Source: Hydrogenobacter sp. T-8
GTDB lineage: Bacteria; Aquificota; Aquificia; Aquificales; Aquificaceae
Direction: 5' to 3'
Assembly: GCF_011006175.1 (NCBI RefSeq)
Contig: NZ_CP048795.1
Coordinates: forward strand, 62,001 to 126,000
DNA length: 64,000 nt
Positions 1-7,847 of this stretch are shown piece by piece (positions within the stretch are counted from its first letter, which is position 1; every line of letters starts with the position of its first letter). The position numbers and the translations under genes were made by a program. Under the pieces are notes generated by a model. The model ran no database searches. It was not told the DNA's origin and saw only the letters and a program-made list of their open reading frames with translations.

Positions 1-11
1 ACGCAAAAATA

Positions 12-260
12 ATGGCAGGCAGATACGAGGACATAGAACTTTCTACTTCAGAGTGGTGGGATGACCCAGAGCTGAGAGATAAAGCTCCAAATGACTTCTT
101 CTTAGACCCATCCTCTCGCAGATACCCATACAAAACGTGGGATGGGAAAATCTCCTGCGAGAGACTTAAAGCGGCTATGCAGTTGTCCTCTTTGCACGGA
201 CACAAGCAAATATATGACAGAGCTAAAAGGCTTTATGAAAAACATTGCAAAGGAGGTTAA
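12..260 (+). CDS. Small phage protein, DUF6582-like
   Basis: This 82-residue protein is the first complete gene in the window and lies just upstream of the scaffold-like and capsid genes. Its central part (about residues 28-78) reads FFLDPSSRRYPYKTWDGKIS followed by an alanine-rich helix and a basic stretch ending in EKHC. That layout resembles the short DUF6582-type domain found alone or at the end of phage prohead proteases, where a folded FxLP...RYPI segment is followed by helices. A good ribosome binding site for the next gene (AGGAGG) sits in its last codons. The family match is from memory of the pattern and is weak; a structural or assembly role is inferred only from position. Confidence 0.5.
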   Translation: MAGRYEDIELSTSEWWDDPELRDKAPNDFFLDPSSRRYPYKTWDGKISCERLKAAMQLSSLHGHKQIYDRAKRLYEKHCKGG

Positions 261-263
261 AGC

Positions 264-668
264 ATGTTAGACAAGGAGACAATTTTGACACTTAGCAAGG
301 AAGAGCTACAAGAGGCGGTTGAAACACTTCAGCTCAAAGTTCAGGCGCTGGAAAAGGAAAGGGACGAACTCAAGCAACTTGCAGACATAGGCAAGAAATA
401 CTACGAGCATTTACAGACAGAAGCGATAAGGCTCGTGCGTGCGGTTGACGGAGAAAACGCAGCAATACTGAAGCTCATAGACAAAGCAGATGTGGACACT
501 CTAAAAGCGATAGTTGATAACTATCAAGAGAAAGCAAAAGAGAAATTCAAAGCATCTGCAACCCACACACAAGAAGAACCACAAGTCTTTAGTAAGGAAT
601 GGCTTGAAAAAGCAAGCTATCAAGACCTTATAAAACTCAGACAAAAACTTTATGAGGAGGTAAGATAA
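264..668 (+). CDS. Putative capsid scaffolding protein
   Basis: A 134-residue, highly charged, mostly helical protein directly before the major capsid gene. Residues about 10-45 form a heptad-rich coiled coil (EELQEAVETLQLKVQALEKE), with a further helix to residue 90 and a short basic C-terminal helix after a polar linker near 100-110. Phage scaffolds typically are small, acidic to neutral, coiled-coil proteins encoded immediately before the coat gene, so position and composition support that role. No enzyme motif is visible. Its stop codon overlaps the capsid start by one base (TAATG), which suggests coupled translation. Confidence 0.55.
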   Translation: MLDKETILTLSKEELQEAVETLQLKVQALEKERDELKQLADIGKKYYEHLQTEAIRLVRAVDGENAAILKLIDKADVDTLKAIVDNYQEKAKEKFKASATHTQEEPQVFSKEWLEKASYQDLIKLRQKLYEEVR

Positions 669-1564
669 TGAGCACAGTTAGCAGGACAACACACCCAGAG
701 CTTTTCCCCCTTTACTACGAGAAGAAGCTGCTTGAGTATGTAAAAGCCAACCTCGTAGCCACAAGGTTCGGACAAAGAAGAAGCCTTCCTGCCAACTCTG
801 GAAGAACTATAGAGTTTTACAGGGCAAATCCGAAACCCATAAACACTACGCCCATCACAGACCAGCCCACGCCCCCTGCTACAGCACTTCCAAACCTTAC
901 ACCGATACAGGTGACCGTGCAAGAATACGGCGATAGCATAGACCTGTATGAGTTTACGGACATGACTTCTTTTGTGCCACTTGTTGACTACATAACAGAC
1001 ATCCTCGCAGATCAAGCCCAAAGAAGTTTAGACACGATAGCCATGAACGAGCTTTGCAGTGGCACGAATGTGCTTTATGCAGGAGGAGTGAACTCCAGGT
1101 CTGCACTGGTGGGAACGCAAAAGCTTACAAAGACAGACATAAGAAAAGCTGTAAACCTTCTGCAGAGAGAGAATATCCCGCCTTTTGAGGATGGCTACTA
1201 TGTGTGTCTCATACATCCAGACAAGATCCTTGACCTCTTTACAGATGCTGAATTAATACAACTCGCAAACGCTAATATGTCTGCTTTTGAAAAGGGCTTC
1301 GTGGGTCAGTTTGCAGGCGTGAAGTTTTATGTGTCTACCACTTTGCCTATAGTAGACAACGGTGGCACGCCATCTGTCCCAGTTTATCAGACTCTCGTGC
1401 TTGGCAAGGACGCTTATGGCATCGTGGACTTGGACGGGACGACTCTGAAGATGGTGCAAACGAACGTAGACAGACTTGGAAGGGTAAAAACCCTCGGCTG
1501 GAAGGCTTACTTTGCAGTTAAGAGACTCTACGAGCCCGCAATAGTAAGGATAGAGAGCAACTGA
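668..1564 (+). CDS. Major capsid protein, N4-gp56 family
   Basis: A 298-residue coat protein that would form the icosahedral shell with an HK97-like fold. The N-terminal part (YYEKKLLEYVKANLVATRFG, then a PANSGRTIEFYR segment) and the middle ITVQEYGDSIDLYEFTDM-like stretch (about 85-110) match the pattern of the N4-gp56 coat family, which is usually 300-400 residues. Residues 120-180 carry the helical spine region, and the C terminus ends in a beta-rich GWKAYFAVKRLYEPAIVRIE segment typical of the family. It follows the scaffold-like gene and precedes connector genes, the normal order in tailed phages. The short length suggests no extra surface domains. Confidence 0.85.
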   Translation: MSTVSRTTHPELFPLYYEKKLLEYVKANLVATRFGQRRSLPANSGRTIEFYRANPKPINTTPITDQPTPPATALPNLTPIQVTVQEYGDSIDLYEFTDMTSFVPLVDYITDILADQAQRSLDTIAMNELCSGTNVLYAGGVNSRSALVGTQKLTKTDIRKAVNLLQRENIPPFEDGYYVCLIHPDKILDLFTDAELIQLANANMSAFEKGFVGQFAGVKFYVSTTLPIVDNGGTPSVPVYQTLVLGKDAYGIVDLDGTTLKMVQTNVDRLGRVKTLGWKAYFAVKRLYEPAIVRIESN

Positions 1565-1566
1565 TT

Positions 1567-1755
1567 ATGGTTAAGGTAAAGGTTTTGAAAGATACAGAAC
1601 TACGGATAAACGGCGTGCGGTATATCGTTAAGGCTGGAGTGCAAGATGTAGAAAGGCACGTGGCAGAGCTTTTGCTCCAGCTTTCTTTGGCAGAGCAAGT
1701 AGCAGAGAAAGAGGAAAGAAGAGAGGAAAGAAATGATAAGCGTAGAAGAGGTTAA
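1567..1755 (+). CDS. Small phage protein of unknown role
   Basis: A 62-residue protein starting two bases after the capsid stop. The N-terminal half is beta-like (VKVLKDTELRINGVRYIVKA) and looks like a small SH3-like or barrel fold seen in short phage head proteins; the C-terminal 20 residues are an extremely charged helix (EKEERREERNDKRRRG). The similar short gene at 2900-3073 shares the KVLK...G...V.EL pattern, so both may belong to one family of small head/tail accessory proteins. It overlaps the next gene by 23 bases. The function is not recognised. Confidence 0.6.
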   Translation: MVKVKVLKDTELRINGVRYIVKAGVQDVERHVAELLLQLSLAEQVAEKEERREERNDKRRRG

Positions 1756-2038
1756 GGAGTTTCTAAAAAACGCAGACATTCCAGACGCAGAAGTCCAAAA
1801 GGCTATCTCTCTTGCTTACGGTAGATTTGTAAGGCTCACAAACATAGCACCAGACGAGAGCAACCCACAGCACAGACAAGCACTCATAATCCTCGCAGTC
1901 TTAGAGCTGGCATCTTTTATAAACCTCTACTACAGACAGAACAACGCAGAGTTTATCAGAACGAAAGAGCTAACCGCAGAAGTAGAAAGACTGCTAAACC
2001 TAACACCCAAAGGAGCAGTGATATGGCAGACAATCTAA
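1733..2038 (+). CDS. Putative head-tail connector protein
   Basis: A 101-residue all-helical protein. It begins with an MISVEEVKEFLKNADIPDAEVQKAI pattern, in which a short helix is followed by a longer helix with a conserved Tyr/Phe (AYGRFVRL). This is the usual shape of gp6-type adaptor proteins that sit under the portal. It lies between the coat gene and the tail-completion gene, the canonical place for adaptors. The start codon lies inside the previous gene and the end overlaps the next by 16 bases, indicating coupled expression. The assignment rests on helix pattern and order, not on a diagnostic motif. Confidence 0.55.
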   Translation: MISVEEVKEFLKNADIPDAEVQKAISLAYGRFVRLTNIAPDESNPQHRQALIILAVLELASFINLYYRQNNAEFIRTKELTAEVERLLNLTPKGAVIWQTI

Positions 2039-2451
2039 GAGAGTTTGAGAACTATATGAGAAAACTCCCAGAGAAGATAAAGAGTGCGGTGCGTGTAAGT
2101 CTTGAAAGAATAGGAGCGTATGGAGTTTCTAAGCTATCAGAAGGCTTCAAAACAGAGGGTAGAAGCCTTGGCGTAGAGTGGAAGCCCGTAAAAGAGAGCT
2201 ATCTAAGACAGAAGATAAAGAAAGGTTTCTCTGAAAAAACCCTGCACAGAACCACGACATTAGCCCAGAGCTTTCACTCAAAAGCTACAGACACGCAAGT
2301 CCAAATAGGCACTCCAGTTCCATATGCAATATACCACGAATATGGGACAAAAAAGATGTCTGCAAGACCTTTTATGAAGCCTTTGGCTCAGTATCTGCAA
2401 GAAAGGGCTATCTCACAAATCTTTAAGAAGACACTAAGCGAGGTCTTGTGA
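2023..2451 (+). CDS. Tail completion / HK97-gp10-like protein
   Basis: A 142-residue protein of the phage virion morphogenesis/gp10 type, which joins head and tail or completes the tail tube. The diagnostic C-terminal pattern is clear: IGTPVPYAIYHEYGTKKMSARPFMKP (about 96-122) is the usual Y-x-x-xxEYGT-x-x-x-xARPFL segment of this family. The N-terminal 80 residues are helical and basic. It follows the adaptor and precedes a tail-terminator-like gene, as expected. The stop codon overlaps the start region of the next gene. Confidence 0.75.
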   Translation: MADNLREFENYMRKLPEKIKSAVRVSLERIGAYGVSKLSEGFKTEGRSLGVEWKPVKESYLRQKIKKGFSEKTLHRTTTLAQSFHSKATDTQVQIGTPVPYAIYHEYGTKKMSARPFMKPLAQYLQERAISQIFKKTLSEVL

Positions 2452-2903
2452 TGTGGCAGAAGATTGAAAATGGAATTACGGAACTTATAAAGCAGGTGGC
2501 ACAAATAGAAAATGTCCAGCTTTGGAGTGGCAAACCCGAAGACCTACTAAAAAGACCAAACACCTATCCAGCCATAAGGGTTATAGTCCAAAAGCATGAC
2601 CTAAAAAGCTTTGATATCTTTGACGCAAGTTATGAAAGCGTTTTTGACATATCTCTTCTTGTATTTTACAAAAGCCTCAGGGACGACGGGACTGGAGCTT
2701 ACAGCATAATAGATAGACTATACAAGTTAAACAATCACGTAGTAAATGGCTACACCATAAAGCCTCGAGGTTCACAGCTTTTAATGTCAGACACTTCTGA
2801 GTTTATTTTTGAAGTTAAGTTTGTTGCAGAGGGCAAAGAAGTGCTTTATAAGGAAGATGAGGTGCTTACAAGAAGAATAGACTTTGAGGAGGTTGTATCA
2901 TGA
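2451..2903 (+). CDS. Putative tail terminator (gp37-like)
   Basis: A 150-residue protein with an N-terminal helix, a beta-strand pattern around YPAIRVIVQKHD and VFDISLLVFYKS (about 40-80), and a second beta-rich half. This alpha/beta arrangement and the position between the tail-completion and sheath genes fit the small tail-terminator proteins that cap the tail tube. ATG at 2451 was chosen over GTG at 2448 because GAGG at about 2439 has better spacing to it. Its stop overlaps the ATG of the following small gene (ATGA). There is no family-specific motif, so the name is an inference. Confidence 0.5.
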   Translation: MWQKIENGITELIKQVAQIENVQLWSGKPEDLLKRPNTYPAIRVIVQKHDLKSFDIFDASYESVFDISLLVFYKSLRDDGTGAYSIIDRLYKLNNHVVNGYTIKPRGSQLLMSDTSEFIFEVKFVAEGKEVLYKEDEVLTRRIDFEEVVS

Positions 2904-3073
2904 AGACTTACAAGGTTTTAAAGGCAGACTTTCCTTTACTTGTTCAAGACAAAGTTTTGACAACTGGTATGGTTGTAGAGCTTGAAGAGAACGAACAAGT
3001 GAAATCTCTGCTTGAAGCAGGGATTTTAAAAGAAGAAACTGAAAAGAAGAAAAAGGAGGCTAAAGATGGCTGA
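2900..3073 (+). CDS. Small phage protein before the sheath gene
   Basis: A 57-residue gene, easily missed because of its size, that exactly bridges the terminator and sheath genes. It starts in an ATGA overlap with the upstream stop and ends 8 bases inside the sheath gene. The product begins MKTYKVLKADFPLLVQDKVL, continues with a G-MVVELEENEQV strand-turn, and finishes with a lysine-rich helix that also encodes the sheath ribosome binding site (AGGAGG). Its KVLK...TG..VEL pattern resembles the 62-residue protein at 1567-1755. Tight overlap on both sides supports it being translated; the role is unknown. Confidence 0.65.
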   Translation: MKTYKVLKADFPLLVQDKVLTTGMVVELEENEQVKSLLEAGILKEETEKKKKEAKDG

Positions 3074-4337
3074 TTTCTTGCATGGTGTTGAGACATTTAT
3101 ACTCACGAAAGGACCCGTTCCAGTCAGAGAAGTAAAAAGCGCTGTGGTGTTTCTCGTTGGGACTGCACCAGTGCATTTGACAAAGCCAAACGGCGTGTCT
3201 GAAGAAGATTGGTATAACGAGACTGTTAATAACCCGCTTTTGATACTTTCCAGAGAGGACGGAGCGAGATATTTTGGAGAACCAACTCCTGGATATACGA
3301 TACCTTATGCCCTTGATGCTATCTTTGACCACGGCGGAACGGTTGTTATAGCTGTTAATGTTTTTGACCCAAGAGTGCATAAGAACGCTCAGAACCAACC
3401 AGACCCTTCACAGGTTCAAGCAAGCGACATAATAGGCACAGTATCATCCACTGGCAAAAGAACGGGATTGCAGATAGTAGATACACTTTTCTCTCAATTT
3501 GGCTTTACAGCGAAGATAATCATCGCACCCACATATTCAACGATGCCGGCAGTTGCAACAGAGATGATAGCAAAGGCAAATCTAAAATCCGTAAGGGCAA
3601 TGGCTCTAATAGATGCGCCTGTGGGCTACACACCTCAGCAAGTTATAAATGCAAGAGGTAGCAATGGAATACTTAACTACTCAGACTACAGAGCTGTTAT
3701 ATGCTATCCGCATGTGAAGGTATGGGATACAGCAACCAACGCAGAAAGGCTTGAGCCCCTTTCCAGTAGATTGGCGGGTGTTATAGCCAGAACAGACCAC
3801 GAAAAAGGCTACTGGTGGTCTCCTTCCAATCAAGAAATACAAGGAATAATAGGAATAGAAAGACCCATAACCGCATCTGTCAATGACCCGAGCACAGAAG
3901 CAAACCAACTCAACGCAGCAGGTGTTGTGACAGTCTTCAATAGCTTTGGAACAGGCTACAGAGTTTGGGGCAACCGCTCATCTGCTTTCCCAAGCAAAAC
4001 AGACCCGCTAAACTTTATAAACATCCAAAGAACAGCAGACATAATAGCAGAAAGCCTTGAATACTACGCACTCCAATGGCTTGATAAACCTATTCAAGTT
4101 GCCATAGACGGAGTGCTATCGGGAACAAACGCCTTTATAAGAACCTTAATAGGTAGAGGAGCCCTCATAGATGGATACTGCTACTTCCCCAAAGACAAAA
4201 ACCCAGAGTCAGAACTTGCCAACGGACATCTTACTTTTGCCTATCACATAATGCCACCACCACCTGCCGAAAGAATAACCTTCTACGAAGTCATAGACAT
4301 AGACCTGCTAAAAGCACTAACAGGAGGTAAGTCATGA
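3066..4337 (+). CDS. Contractile tail sheath protein
   Basis: A 423-residue sheath subunit, which shows that the phage has a contractile (myovirus) tail. The N terminus (FLHGVETFILTKGPVPVREV, then SAVVFLVGTAPV) is the strand exchanged between subunits, typical of P2 FI/Mu gpL-like sheaths. The central region has the SNQEIQGIIGIERPIT and NAAGVVTVFNSFGTGYRVWGNRS motifs that mark the C-terminal conserved domain, and IQRTADIIAESLEYYALQWLDKP is the characteristic helix near residue 320. Length is in the normal 390-500 range. It is followed at once by the tube gene. Confidence 0.93.
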   Translation: MADFLHGVETFILTKGPVPVREVKSAVVFLVGTAPVHLTKPNGVSEEDWYNETVNNPLLILSREDGARYFGEPTPGYTIPYALDAIFDHGGTVVIAVNVFDPRVHKNAQNQPDPSQVQASDIIGTVSSTGKRTGLQIVDTLFSQFGFTAKIIIAPTYSTMPAVATEMIAKANLKSVRAMALIDAPVGYTPQQVINARGSNGILNYSDYRAVICYPHVKVWDTATNAERLEPLSSRLAGVIARTDHEKGYWWSPSNQEIQGIIGIERPITASVNDPSTEANQLNAAGVVTVFNSFGTGYRVWGNRSSAFPSKTDPLNFINIQRTADIIAESLEYYALQWLDKPIQVAIDGVLSGTNAFIRTLIGRGALIDGYCYFPKDKNPESELANGHLTFAYHIMPPPPAERITFYEVIDIDLLKALTGGKS

Positions 4338-4846
4338 TAGAGATTAACAAAGTTACAAACGCAAGAGTTTATATTAACGGCACAGATTTTATAGCAAGAG
4401 CCGAAGAGGTAGACCTTCCAAAGGTGAAATACAAGACCATAGAGCTAAAAGCGTTGGGACTTGTAGGAGAGGCAGACCTTCATACAATAGTGGACAAGAT
4501 GGAAGCAAGAATAAAGTTTAACTCTGTTTATCCAGACTTTATCGCATACGCATCAGACCCAACGAAAGTCCACTCAGTTATAGTCCGAGCACCCATACAG
4601 GTTTACGACCAAAACGGCGTGAGAGTAAAGCCAATGAGAGCTGAGCTAAGAGGATACTTCAAAGAGTTTGACACTGGCAAACTAAAAAAAGGAGACAACG
4701 CAGAAGCAGAGGCGAGCATGTCCGTGATTTACTACAAACTGGAAGTGGACGGCAAAGACATATACGAGATAGATGTGTTCAACAACATTCTTAAAGTGAA
4801 CGGAGAAGACAAGCTACAAGAATACAGACAGGCGATGGGAGGTTAA
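4334..4846 (+). CDS. Major tail tube protein
   Basis: A 170-residue P2 FII-type tail tube protein that would form the inner tube under the sheath. It has the family pattern: N-terminal INKVTNARVYINGTDFIARAEEVDLPK, a KYKTIELKALGLVGEADL segment, and a beta-hairpin AELRGYFKEFDTGKLKKGDN (about 103-124) like the tube loop in this family. The ending YYKLEVDGKDIYEIDVFNNI is typical. It overlaps the sheath stop in an ATGA arrangement. Length matches known homologues (about 170). Confidence 0.92.
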   Translation: MIEINKVTNARVYINGTDFIARAEEVDLPKVKYKTIELKALGLVGEADLHTIVDKMEARIKFNSVYPDFIAYASDPTKVHSVIVRAPIQVYDQNGVRVKPMRAELRGYFKEFDTGKLKKGDNAEAEASMSVIYYKLEVDGKDIYEIDVFNNILKVNGEDKLQEYRQAMGG

Positions 4847-4848
4847 AA

Positions 4849-5109
4849 ATGAAAGAGATAGTCTTGTCAGATGGCAGAAAAGCAGTCATAAAAGAAGGAA
4901 AAGGTAGAGACCTTTTCTGGGCTTTTGAAAATGCTACAACTCAAAACGAGATAATAAAGATGCTTGTTATAAGGCTTGTGGAAATAGAAGGCAAGCCAAT
5001 AACAGAGGACGAACTTGAAGACTTACCCATATCAGATACTATAAATCTACTTAATGAAGTAGGCAGACTCATAAGCCCTTTGTCAGTCCAAAGACCGTCC
5101 TCGCAATGA
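4849..5109 (+). CDS. Tail assembly chaperone E-like
   Basis: An 86-residue protein of the P2 gpE/Mu gp41 type (tail assembly chaperone), which binds the tape measure during tail assembly. The pattern KEIVLSDGRKAVIKEGKGRD, a short helix, then IEGKPITEDELEDLPISDTI is characteristic of this family. It sits between tube and tape-measure genes as in other myoviruses. Near its end the codons AGC CCT TTG contain a canonical -1 slippery heptamer (5076-5082) that would join it to the E'-like frame starting at 5106. It is therefore probably made as a short and a long form. Confidence 0.85.
   Translation: MKEIVLSDGRKAVIKEGKGRDLFWAFENATTQNEIIKMLVIRLVEIEGKPITEDELEDLPISDTINLLNEVGRLISPLSVQRPSSQ
5076..5082 (+). 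other. -1 ribosomal slippery site CCCTTTG
   Basis: The heptamer C CCT TTG fits the X_XXY_YYZ rule and lies in the correct register of the E-like frame (codons CCT at 5077 and TTG at 5080). After a -1 slip there is no stop before the E' frame, which closes at 5217-5219, giving a fusion of about 123 residues. In P2, lambda and many other phages the two tail chaperones are made exactly this way. No downstream pseudoknot was identified by eye, so efficiency is unknown. Confidence 0.65.
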
Positions 5110-5219
5110 TTAAACATGGTTTTAGTTATGAAGAGCTTTGCAGTATGCCTATATCAAGCATACGATTTTGGATTAAGGAGCTTGAGGAGTATTATGAAGA
5201 GCTCAGGGAAGATATCTAA
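5106..5219 (+). CDS. Tail chaperone second frame, E'-like
   Basis: A 37-residue open frame in the -1 register relative to the E-like gene, starting in an ATGA overlap with its stop. The sequence (IKHGFSYEELCSMPISSIRF, then WIKELEEYYEELRED) has the Phe-Ser...L..M....I.FWI.E pattern of GpE/E'-type proteins, in which a short hydrophobic turn is followed by one charged helix. It is most likely read as the C-terminal extension of the upstream chaperone through the slippery site at 5076, although independent initiation is possible. Its last 17 bases overlap the antisense gene at 5203-5439. Confidence 0.7.
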   Translation: MIKHGFSYEELCSMPISSIRFWIKELEEYYEELREDI

Positions 5220-5439
5220 GGTTTTTCCTGAGCATAGCCTTTATTCTTTTTCTCATCTCCCTTCTTTTAGAGCGTTCTGCAAACTTTCTTTTAAGTGGAG
5301 GAAATGCAAACTTGTAAACCACATACGACAACATAAGAACAGGAGCAAGTATAAAGGCAATAAACAGACCTATTATTCCCAAGACTGGGAAAAAGTAAAA
5401 AATCGCAATCAAAATAGCCCAGGATATGAGACCAGGCAT
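5203..5439 (-). CDS. Small basic membrane protein, antisense in tail operon
   Basis: A 78-residue protein encoded against the phage genes, between the chaperone and the tape measure. It has a hydrophobic N-terminal half with one or two membrane segments (LISWAILIAIFYFFPVLGII and a following stretch to about residue 45) and a strongly basic helical tail ending RREMRKRIKAMLRKNLRYLP. It is collinear without gaps and about 60% identical by eye with the 78-residue protein at 12595-12831, including start position and last six residues, so the start at 5439 was chosen by that alignment (a longer frame begins at 5481). Holin-like traits (short, membrane, basic tail) are present but no lysis genes are nearby. 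Its function is unknown. Confidence 0.75.
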   Translation of the reverse strand: MPGLISWAILIAIFYFFPVLGIIGLFIAFILAPVLMLSYVVYKFAFPPLKRKFAERSKRREMRKRIKAMLRKNLRYLP

Positions 5440-5456
5440 AATAAGGATTATAAACC

Positions 5457-7847
5457 ATGGACTACACAATAGCAATAACATTACAACTTATAGACAACTT
5501 CACAAGACAGATAACTCAATCTACATCAGCGGTGCAAGATCTCTCCAACCAAGTCAAACAAACAAAAAAACTATTTGATGAACTAAAAGAAAGCGTAAAA
5601 TCCGTCGTAAGCGTTGCAGAGAAGCTCGAAGATATATCTATAAAGAGCCTCCAATTTGGAGCTCCTGCGGTAGCCTTTACAAAAAGCATGGTCGATAGCT
5701 TCAAAGAGCTGGAGCAAGCCAGGACAGAAATGGAAGTTGCTTTTATGACAAGCACCGGAATTCCGAAAGAGCTTGAAGAGATAAACAGACAAGTAGAAGA
5801 GCTTGGAACGATTTTGCCAGGGTCAGCAACAGACTTTTATAAAGTAGCAACAACACTTAAAGCTCTTGGGATGACAGCAAACGAAATAGCAGCAGGAGGA
5901 TTAAAATCTGCTTCTTACGCATGGGTTCTTTTCAAAAACGAAGTAAGCCCAGAGAAAGCAGCAGAATACATGCTTCAATTTGCCAACGCCTTTAAGATAT
6001 CTGCAAAAGAACTAACACCTTTCCTTGATCAACTTCAAAGACTAAAATTTGCAGCAGGTCTAACCCTAACAGAAATATCTTATACAACAAAATACATTGC
6101 AGCAGACATGCAAGCTCTTGGCATACAGGGACAACTGGCTTTTAAATTCATGTCTGCTTGGATAGGCTCTTTGGCACAGGTAGGTTTAAAAGGAGAGTCT
6201 GCGGGGACAGCCATATCCAATATCCTAAGAAGCATACCACAACTTCAAGAAAAGCTAAAAAAACTTCCAGTTAAGCTAAACATAGATGTATCCAGCTTTT
6301 TTGACAAGGATGGAAAGTTTCAGTTGGAGCAATTTTTAATAACAATATCAAAACAGATAAGAGAAATAAAAGACCCACTAAAAAGAGCAGAGATAGTCCG
6401 ACAACTCTTTGATGTAGAAGGAGCAAGAGCTTTCTTACCACTACTTACAGCATCAAAAGAAGAAGCTCTCCAGTATCTCGAAGCCGTGAAAGACAAAATG
6501 ACTCTTGAAGAATATCAAGCCCTAAAAAAGCAGATAGAAGAAGGTGGATATACAGGCTTTGAAGCTATGGCAAAGAAGATGGAAGAGCAAGCAAACCTTC
6601 AAGCAAGGATAAACCGAATAATGCAAACTCTTGCCAATTCCATTGAAAGTCTCCAAGGAACATTCACACAATTGTTAGCCACACTTGGCGAAAAATTAGC
6701 ACCAACTCTCAAAAGCCTTGCGGACATTATTAACAATACAATTGGCAATATCATAGATTGGGTAGACCAGCACAAAACTCTTTCAAGCATTATAGTCCAC
6801 ACAGTAGCAGGCATTGCAGGTCTTACATTAGCCTTATCTACTCTCACTCTTGTAGCTGCTTCACTCTTAAAAATTTTCGGGCTTGCCTTTGCACCGTTTC
6901 TTTGGCTTGCAAGAGTTTTACACCTTAAAGCCTTCACGCTTGCCATCTGGAAAAACATCGTAGCCTTTATAGTCTGGGCTCGCACAGGTCAAGCAAGCAC
7001 AGGTTGGCTTAAAACTCTTGACTTTTTACTTTTAAAAACAAAACTTAGAATGCTATCTGCCATATCTGTGATAAAAGCCAAAACCGTGGCACTTTTACAG
7101 TGGACAATAGCCATGTCAAAAGTGGCTTTCGCACACATTCTTGCAGGTCTCAGGAACATGATTATGCTTTTTAGGGCTCTAACAATAGCCTTACTAACAA
7201 ACCCCATTTTCTTAGTAATTACTGCCATAGGCATAGCAATTTGGCTACTATGGAGAAACTGGGACAAAGTCGTAAAGCTCCTTGTGTCCGCATGGAACTG
7301 GCTAAAACAAAGCTGGCAAAGATTAGCACAGTTCCTCATAACATTAAACCCATTCACGGGCATACTCTTAGCTCTAAACAACTTAACACAAAAGCTGTTA
7401 GGGATAAATCTTTACGATGCAGGAGTGAAACTTGTCAAAACTCTCTGGGAAGGTATGAAGTCCTTTGCGAACAAGCCAGTAGAAGAGTTCAAAAACATCG
7501 TGCAACGCATAAGAAACTTGCTCCCCTTTAGCCCTGCAAAAGAGGGACCGCTCAGGGACATACACAGAATAAAGCTGATAGAGACAATAGCACAAAGCAT
7601 AAAGCCACAGCCTCTTATCACAGCTATGAGAAATACTCTCTCTCATATCTCTTTGCAAACGCTTACACCGACAAAACCCGCATTCGCAGGCACAAGCAAT
7701 GCAGTAAATATAAACATCAGTTTCGGTGATATTAAACTTACGAATGCTACCCCGGAGACCGCCAAAGTGTTTGCAAGCGAACTTGAAAAACGAATAAGAG
7801 AAGTTCTAAGAAAAATAGACAATGAACGCTTCAGGAGGGCTTATTAA
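5457..7847 (+). CDS. Tail tape measure protein
   Basis: A 796-residue tape measure that sets tail length and threads the tube. The N-terminal 100 residues are coiled coil (VQDLSNQVKQTKKLFDELKE). Residues about 110-360 match the TP901-type core, with FGAPAVAFTKSM, GSATDFYKVATTLKALGMT and TLTEISYTTKYIAADMQALG patterns. Hydrophobic stretches lie at about 439-482 and 568-603 (a NPIFLVITAIGIAIWLLWRN segment), as usual for membrane-inserting tape measures. The C terminus carries the LLPFSPAKEGPLRDI motif common in these proteins. By length it would correspond to a fairly short tail. Confidence 0.92.
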   Translation: MDYTIAITLQLIDNFTRQITQSTSAVQDLSNQVKQTKKLFDELKESVKSVVSVAEKLEDISIKSLQFGAPAVAFTKSMVDSFKELEQARTEMEVAFMTSTGIPKELEEINRQVEELGTILPGSATDFYKVATTLKALGMTANEIAAGGLKSASYAWVLFKNEVSPEKAAEYMLQFANAFKISAKELTPFLDQLQRLKFAAGLTLTEISYTTKYIAADMQALGIQGQLAFKFMSAWIGSLAQVGLKGESAGTAISNILRSIPQLQEKLKKLPVKLNIDVSSFFDKDGKFQLEQFLITISKQIREIKDPLKRAEIVRQLFDVEGARAFLPLLTASKEEALQYLEAVKDKMTLEEYQALKKQIEEGGYTGFEAMAKKMEEQANLQARINRIMQTLANSIESLQGTFTQLLATLGEKLAPTLKSLADIINNTIGNIIDWVDQHKTLSSIIVHTVAGIAGLTLALSTLTLVAASLLKIFGLAFAPFLWLARVLHLKAFTLAIWKNIVAFIVWARTGQASTGWLKTLDFLLLKTKLRMLSAISVIKAKTVALLQWTIAMSKVAFAHILAGLRNMIMLFRALTIALLTNPIFLVITAIGIAIWLLWRNWDKVVKLLVSAWNWLKQSWQRLAQFLITLNPFTGILLALNNLTQKLLGINLYDAGVKLVKTLWEGMKSFANKPVEEFKNIVQRIRNLLPFSPAKEGPLRDIHRIKLIETIAQSIKPQPLITAMRNTLSHISLQTLTPTKPAFAGTSNAVNINISFGDIKLTNATPETAKVFASELEKRIREVLRKIDNERFRRAY

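Noticed and set aside
5116-5472. A 118-codon plus-strand frame between the chaperone and tape measure
   Set aside because: It overlaps the antisense membrane gene, which has a clear paralogue, and the E' frame; its product has no family pattern.
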